Source: Coniochaeta sp. PMI_546 | Taxonomy: Eukaryota > Ascomycota > Sordariomycetes > Coniochaetales > Coniochaetaceae | Direction of reading: 5' to 3' | DNA length: 64,000 nt | NCBI GenBank assembly: GCA_021432605.1 | Contig: MU271144.1 | Span: forward strand, 3,579,860 to 3,643,859 | Shown: in pieces, positions 59,690 through 64,000 of the stretch | Layout of the letters: every line of letters starts with the position of its first letter | How positions within the stretch are numbered: the stretch's first letter is position 1 | Notes under the pieces: model-generated | What the model saw: only the letters and a program-made list of their open reading frames with translations | Told to the model about the DNA's origin: nothing | Databases searched by the model: none | Program-made: the position numbers and the translations under genes

Positions 59690-62337
59690 GGAGTTGAATA
59701 CTTACGAGTTACGATTAACATATAAGGAAATAATACCTAGGTAATAATAGATAGCGGAATATAAGGAAACTATATCTCGCCAAATCTCGTTAACATATTA
59801 CGATTACCTTGGAAGAAAAAGGACGAGCCCTACCGACTTAGAACTATTGATAGAAGCCTTATCGATTATAAACAAGGACTGGTAGATATAGAAACTACGC
59901 CCTTTCAAATTATTATCTAAGGTTATAATTAAGAGATGACGTTCGATATTACGGAGATCTTATCGTACGGTATAGTACTAGGGATATCTTGGCTACGAGC
60001 GAATAATCCCCGAATTAATTGGAAAACAGGCCAACTTTAGTAGGATACGTTAAAAAGAGAGTTAGCCTTTATAGAAAGCGGACTTTACGAAGAAAAGCCT
60101 ATACGTAACTTTAGAAGAACTTTGATGATCTACGAAACAATTATAGAGACTTAGTTTATATCGACGCGAACGATTCCGAAGGAATACTATCGATATAATA
60201 AACTATTCAAGCCCGAGCTTAAGATAGGATTGCCTAAATATAATCGTTAGGATTACGAGATTAATCTTTAGCCAAGTAAGGAGCCCGGATTTCATAAGAT
60301 TTACCCTTTTAACGACCTATAATTATAGGCGTTAAGAAAATATATTGATGAAAATCTAAAGAAAGGCTATATTCGATTATTACAATTACTAGTAGGATAC
60401 CTTATCTTGTTTGTACCTAAAAAAAACGGGAAGTTACGTCTCGTTATAAACTATCGATAGCTTAATAATATTATTATCAAAGATCGAGGACTATTACCTC
60501 TTATATCCGAACTGAGAGATCGGTTGTATAAGGCCCGATAGTTCACTACCCTAGACCTTAAGGGAGTATATAACTTGATACGAGTCAAGGAAGGAAATAA
60601 GTAGAAGACGGTATGGCGATCTAGGCTAGGATAATACGAATACTATATTATACCTTTCGGGCTCGCTAACGTACCGGCTTCTTTTTAGAGGATAATCAAT
60701 TACGTACTTCGAAAGTAGTTGGACGACTTCGTCGTCGCGTACCTCGATAATATCTTGATCTATTCGGAAGACCTTAAACAATATAAGAAATACGTCTACC
60801 TCGTTTTATAGGTATTGTAAGACGCGAATTTATTAGTCGAACCCGAGAAATACGAATTTTACTAGCAAAAAGTGAAATTTCTCGGTTACGTTATATTACT
60901 AGGCTAATTCGAGATAGACCCAAACAAGCTAAAGGCTATTAAGGAATAGCCTATACCAGAAACGGTTACGGGAATACGAGCCTTTCTAGGGATTACCAAC
61001 TTTTATCGGAAGTTTATCAAAGACTATAGTAAGATCGTAATACCCCTTACTAACCTTACCAAGAAAGACTTAAGGTTCGAATAGACTTCGAAGGAGGAGG
61101 AGGCGTTTTAGGAACTTAAGAGGAGGATCTTGAGCCAGCTAGTATTAGTTATTACGGATCCCGAGAAACCTTACGAAATGGAAACCGATACGTCGGAGTT
61201 CGTATTCGGAAGCCAATTAGGATAGAGGGATAAACAAGGGAGATTATATCCAATAGTATTCTTCTCGAAGAAGCTAAGTAGATTAGAACTCAATTATAAT
61301 ATACTAGATAAGGAACTGATAGCTATTATTAAGGCGTTTAAAGAATAGAAATATTATCTTATAGGAACGAGATATAAGGTAAAGGTCTTGATAGATTACA
61401 AGAACCTTACTACGTTTATTTTTACAAAAGAACTTAATAAGCGACAAATTAGATAGTATAAATTCCTTACCGATTTCGATTTCGAAATTGTATATAGGAA
61501 GGGGAGTGAAAATGGTAGAACGGACGCTCTTAGTCGACGAGAAGATCTAAAACCGGAAAAGGAAATACGTTCGGCGAACTTCCTTAGGATTAATCAACAA
61601 GGGAATCTTGAACTCGATACGTAGATCGGAATAATATAGAACGTAGAACCCGAAGAACAATAGGTAGAAAAGATCAAAGAGTACCGGAAGAAAGAGACTA
61701 AGGAAGACGTTATTTTTATACTCCTATTATACTACGGCTTATCCCAGTTCCGAAACAAGGTATACGTACCTAACAAACTACGGAAGGAACTAGTAAAAGA
61801 GTTCTACGAATATCTATTATATAGATACTAAGGAATCTATAAGATTAAGGAACGCGTACGGCGGACCTACGACTTTCTAGGATTGGATAAAATAGTTAGA
61901 CAAGTAGTCGGCGAATACGATAAGTATAATAAAGCCAAGTCAAACAGATATAAGCTATACGGGCTATTGCAACCTATATAACTACTAGAGAAACTATAGG
62001 AAATGGTTACGATAGACTTTATCGTCAAACTACTAGTATCGAAGGAACCTATAACGGGGGTTATTTACGATAGTATATAGGTAGTTATAGATAAATTCTC
62101 CAAATACGTGTACTTCATACCGTATAAGGAAGCAAGTACGGCGGAAGATATGGCTTACGCCTTTTTGAAGGTAGTAATAAGCCAATATGGACTACCCAAA
62201 CAGCTTGTTACCGATAGAGATAAGTTATTTACCTTAAAGTTCTGGATAATATTAATACGATAAATCGGAATCAAATATAAGTTGTCGATATCGTTTTACC
62301 TACAAACGGATAGGCAAATAGAACGAACAAACTAGAC
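59690..62337 (+). pseudogene. pol pseudogene (protease, RT, RNase H, integrase)
   Basis: It lies in the -1 frame relative to gag. The protease active site, DSG near 59750, is followed by a stop where Ala-Thr-Gly is usual. Reverse transcriptase spans about 60270-60960 with FTTLDLKG, IPFGLANVPASF and YLDN at the catalytic site, where YLDD is expected. RNase H is near 61150-61540 (EMETDTSEFVFGSQLG). Integrase starts near 61750; its core from 62000 has IDFIVKL and GLPKQLVTDRDKLF, ending at the ERTN motif. Stops are frequent and fit the same RIP-like changes. Confidence 0.8.
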
Positions 62338-62591
62338 CCTAGATATTAGGAATGCCATAGAGACCTCTCTCTGCCCGCAAAATGAAGTCAGTCCCCTGGT
62401 CGTTTTAGCGTCAAAAACCCCTGTTTTCGACCTCTCTCTAGCGTCTTTTGAGAGAGGTCTGTAGCCTAGATATTAGGAATGCCACAGAGACCTCTCTCTG
62501 CCCGCAAAATGAAGTCAGTCCCCTGGTCGTTTTAGCGTCAAAAACCCCTGTTTTCGACCTCTCTCTAGCGTCTTTTGAGAGAGGTCTGTAG
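62338..62591 (+). repeat. 127-bp tandem duplication next to the integrase break
   Basis: Two adjacent 127-bp copies (62338-62464 and 62465-62591) differ only at 62357/62484 (T versus C). Each contains AGACCTCTCT near its left and AGAGAGGTCT near its right end, in inverted orientation about 100 bp apart. It begins exactly where the integrase reading stops. Near-identity says the duplication is recent compared with the mutated element. Confidence 0.85.
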
Positions 62592-62880
62592 CCATTTAAC
62601 GCAAGTTATTCATTCCTACGTCGTATAAGAGAACAATCCGACCCGTACCTCTAGCTACTAAAAGGCACCCTTCCTATAGTGTTATAATAATGCACGTAAG
62701 GTTATTTGTGCTTTTGATCTTCAGGAGTATTCTTTTGCCTTTTTTATCTGTTTTCCTCTATTTTCCGTCGAGATATAGGTATTGTCAGGTAAAGTATCGT
62801 TGTCACCGAACTTTCGTAGGGTTCATTTAACGTCCTTTTCCGTACAACTAGTAGGCCGATTTCTCCAAAACTAGTCCGTG
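62592..62880. other. Non-coding link between repeat blocks
   Basis: About 290 bp, AT-rich with pyrimidine runs; no ORF and no match to the Gypsy element. Confidence 0.4.
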
Positions 62881-63430
62881 CCTAGGTAGACTTCTCTACC
62901 AAGACCTTCTCTAGCCCGAGACCTTTCTTACAATTGGACAGTACGCTGCCAGACCTCTCTCCTGGTCTGTGCCCTCTTTTCCCCAAGACCTTTCTCATCC
63001 AAGACTTTCCTAGCAGACCTCTCTCTCTATAGTCTATGTTCGACCAGACCTCTTTCCTAGTCTGTACCCTCTCTTTACCAAGACCTCTCTCATCCAAGAC
63101 TTCCCTAGTAGACCTCTCTCTCCTGGTCTGTGCCCGACCAGACCTCTCAACCGAGACTTCCCTGGCAGACTTCTCTCGCCAGCTCCAAGACCTCTCTCTA
63201 TAGTCTGTGCTCGACCAGACCTCTCTCTTACCTAAGACCTCTCTTATCCAAGACCTCGCTGGCAGACCTCTCCCCCGGTCTATGTTCGACCAGACCTCTT
63301 AACCGAGACCTCCCTAGTAGACCTCTCTCGCCAGTTCCAAGACCTCTCTCTTGGTCCGTGCTTTACCAGATCTCTCTCCTTTAAAGCCTCTGCCATATAC
63401 GACCTCCCTGGCAGATCTCTTTATATAGTA
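62881..63430. repeat. Pyrimidine-rich minisatellite built on AGACCTCTCT
   Basis: About a dozen AGACCTCT copies occur in roughly 500 bp, spaced unevenly. They are arranged in longer degenerate units with recurring words such as CCAAGAC, CTGGTCTGTGC and CGACCAGACCTCT. The short ORFs on both strands (62882-63097, 63130-63384) are products of the repeat, not genes. Confidence 0.75.
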
Positions 63431-64000
63431 CTATTCCCCGACTTCTAGCCCGACAACTCAAACCCAAATGGGTTATATATTAGCTGTTCCTCGTTCTCCC
63501 CTTTCCGTTAGCCTGTTTGGAGACGTATATCCTGTCTCTAGCTTGGGTTTTCGCCGCCAAAGAGTCCGTGCCTGAGCTTTCGTCTTTCCCTCTCTTTTCG
63601 TCTAAGAACACTCTACCCAGAGCTTATCAGTTATATCTCTTCTTCATAACCATTCTCTGCCTTTGGCTAGAGGTTCGTCTTTAAAGTTATCTATACTACG
63701 TACAAATTTATTTTCTGCCTTCTGAGAGATATTGTTAAAGTAAGTATTTACTCGTAAGAGTATTCTTCCTCGTTTATAATAAAACAGTTATCTCTATTTC
63801 CACTCTCTTTCGTTAGTATTAGTATATCCTTACGCTGCGTATCTATTTGTCTTGATTCAGCGCGTTTGTTGATCATTGGTGTTGTCAATCTTATCGTAAA
63901 TACGTTATCGTAGTGCCCTATCTGCCTGAGCGCGTCGTCCCCGTGGCAACCCCGCCTTATCCGTAATTGCCCTTACAACGTTATAACCCTAGCGTTATAG
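63431..64000. other. Non-coding right edge
   Basis: Pyrimidine-rich, no ORF, no second LTR. It may belong to the same repeat unit or to another element that continues outside. Confidence 0.35.

Larger units (their letters stand above)
57343..62337 (+). mobile_element. Ty3/Gypsy LTR retrotransposon, RIP-damaged and 3'-truncated
   Basis: A 5' LTR, gag, protease, reverse transcriptase, RNase H and integrase occur in Gypsy order on the plus strand. All are riddled with stop codons. The stops and changes fit CpA to TpA transitions on either strand: CAG to TAG, CAA to TAA, TGG to TAG, His to Tyr, Cys to Tyr, Asp to Asn. That is the pattern of repeat-induced point mutation. The sequence leaves the integrase at the position of the usual ERTNQTL stretch and changes abruptly to repeat DNA at 62338. 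No 3' LTR or chromodomain is seen before the window ends. It is a dead copy. Confidence 0.9.

Noticed and set aside
62882-63384. Two ORFs with repeated Arg-Pro-Leu/Ser words
   Set aside because: They are translations of the minisatellite; the repeats leave the frame open by chance.
63431-64000. 3' LTR of the Gypsy element
   Set aside because: Searched by eye for the LTR ends and hairpins in the last 600 bp; none found.

Overview
The window is nuclear DNA of a filamentous ascomycete, most likely a Sordariomycete. The genes are interrupted by short GT-AG introns (about 46-148 bp), and I could join their exons so that frame was kept in every case. The gene set is typical of Pezizomycotina: a P450, a Zn2Cys6 regulator, GH16 cell-wall enzymes, a WSC/GPI protein and a BRCT-WGR PARP. 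The right end carries a Ty3/Gypsy element whose damage has the pattern of repeat-induced point mutation (RIP). No species is named because nothing in the sequence fixes one.

Layout. 1-2.9 kb: the 5' part of a secreted cysteine-rich modular gene (minus strand, running off the left edge) and two small genes, one LEA-like and one mitochondrial-type. 3.6-3.9 kb: a non-coding stretch with several perfect hairpins. 4.2-14.2 kb: a P450 and then three housekeeping genes, an L1-domain ribosome-biogenesis protein, a Ypk1/Ypk2-type AGC kinase and glucose-6-phosphate isomerase. 16-24 kb: a secreted DUF3237 protein, a GH16 glucanase and a GH89 alpha-N-acetylglucosaminidase. 24.7-38.9 kb: six accessory genes in 14 kb (sugar transporter, FAD aromatic-type monooxygenase, Zn2Cys6 regulator, DHA1-type MFS transporter, regulator-like protein without a zinc cluster, Old Yellow Enzyme). 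This looks like a small catabolic or specialised-metabolism cluster. 40-45 kb: a PARP and an F-box protein read divergently. 48-53 kb: an aquaglyceroporin-type channel and a GH16-WSC-GPI wall protein. 54.4-56.7 kb: an intronless 752-residue membrane protein of unknown function beside an AT-rich block. 57.3-62.3 kb: the Gypsy element, broken inside its integrase. 62.3-64 kb: a 127-bp tandem duplication followed by pyrimidine-rich repeats built on AGACCTCTCT.

How genes may work together (inference): GH89 with the neighbouring hexose-type transporter suggests scavenging of glycan sugars. The monooxygenase, Old Yellow Enzyme, two regulators and DHA1 transporter suggest oxidation/reduction and export or uptake of a small ring compound. 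The two GH16 proteins act on the wall. The right end is decayed repeat DNA, and the membrane-protein gene reads into its AT-rich border.
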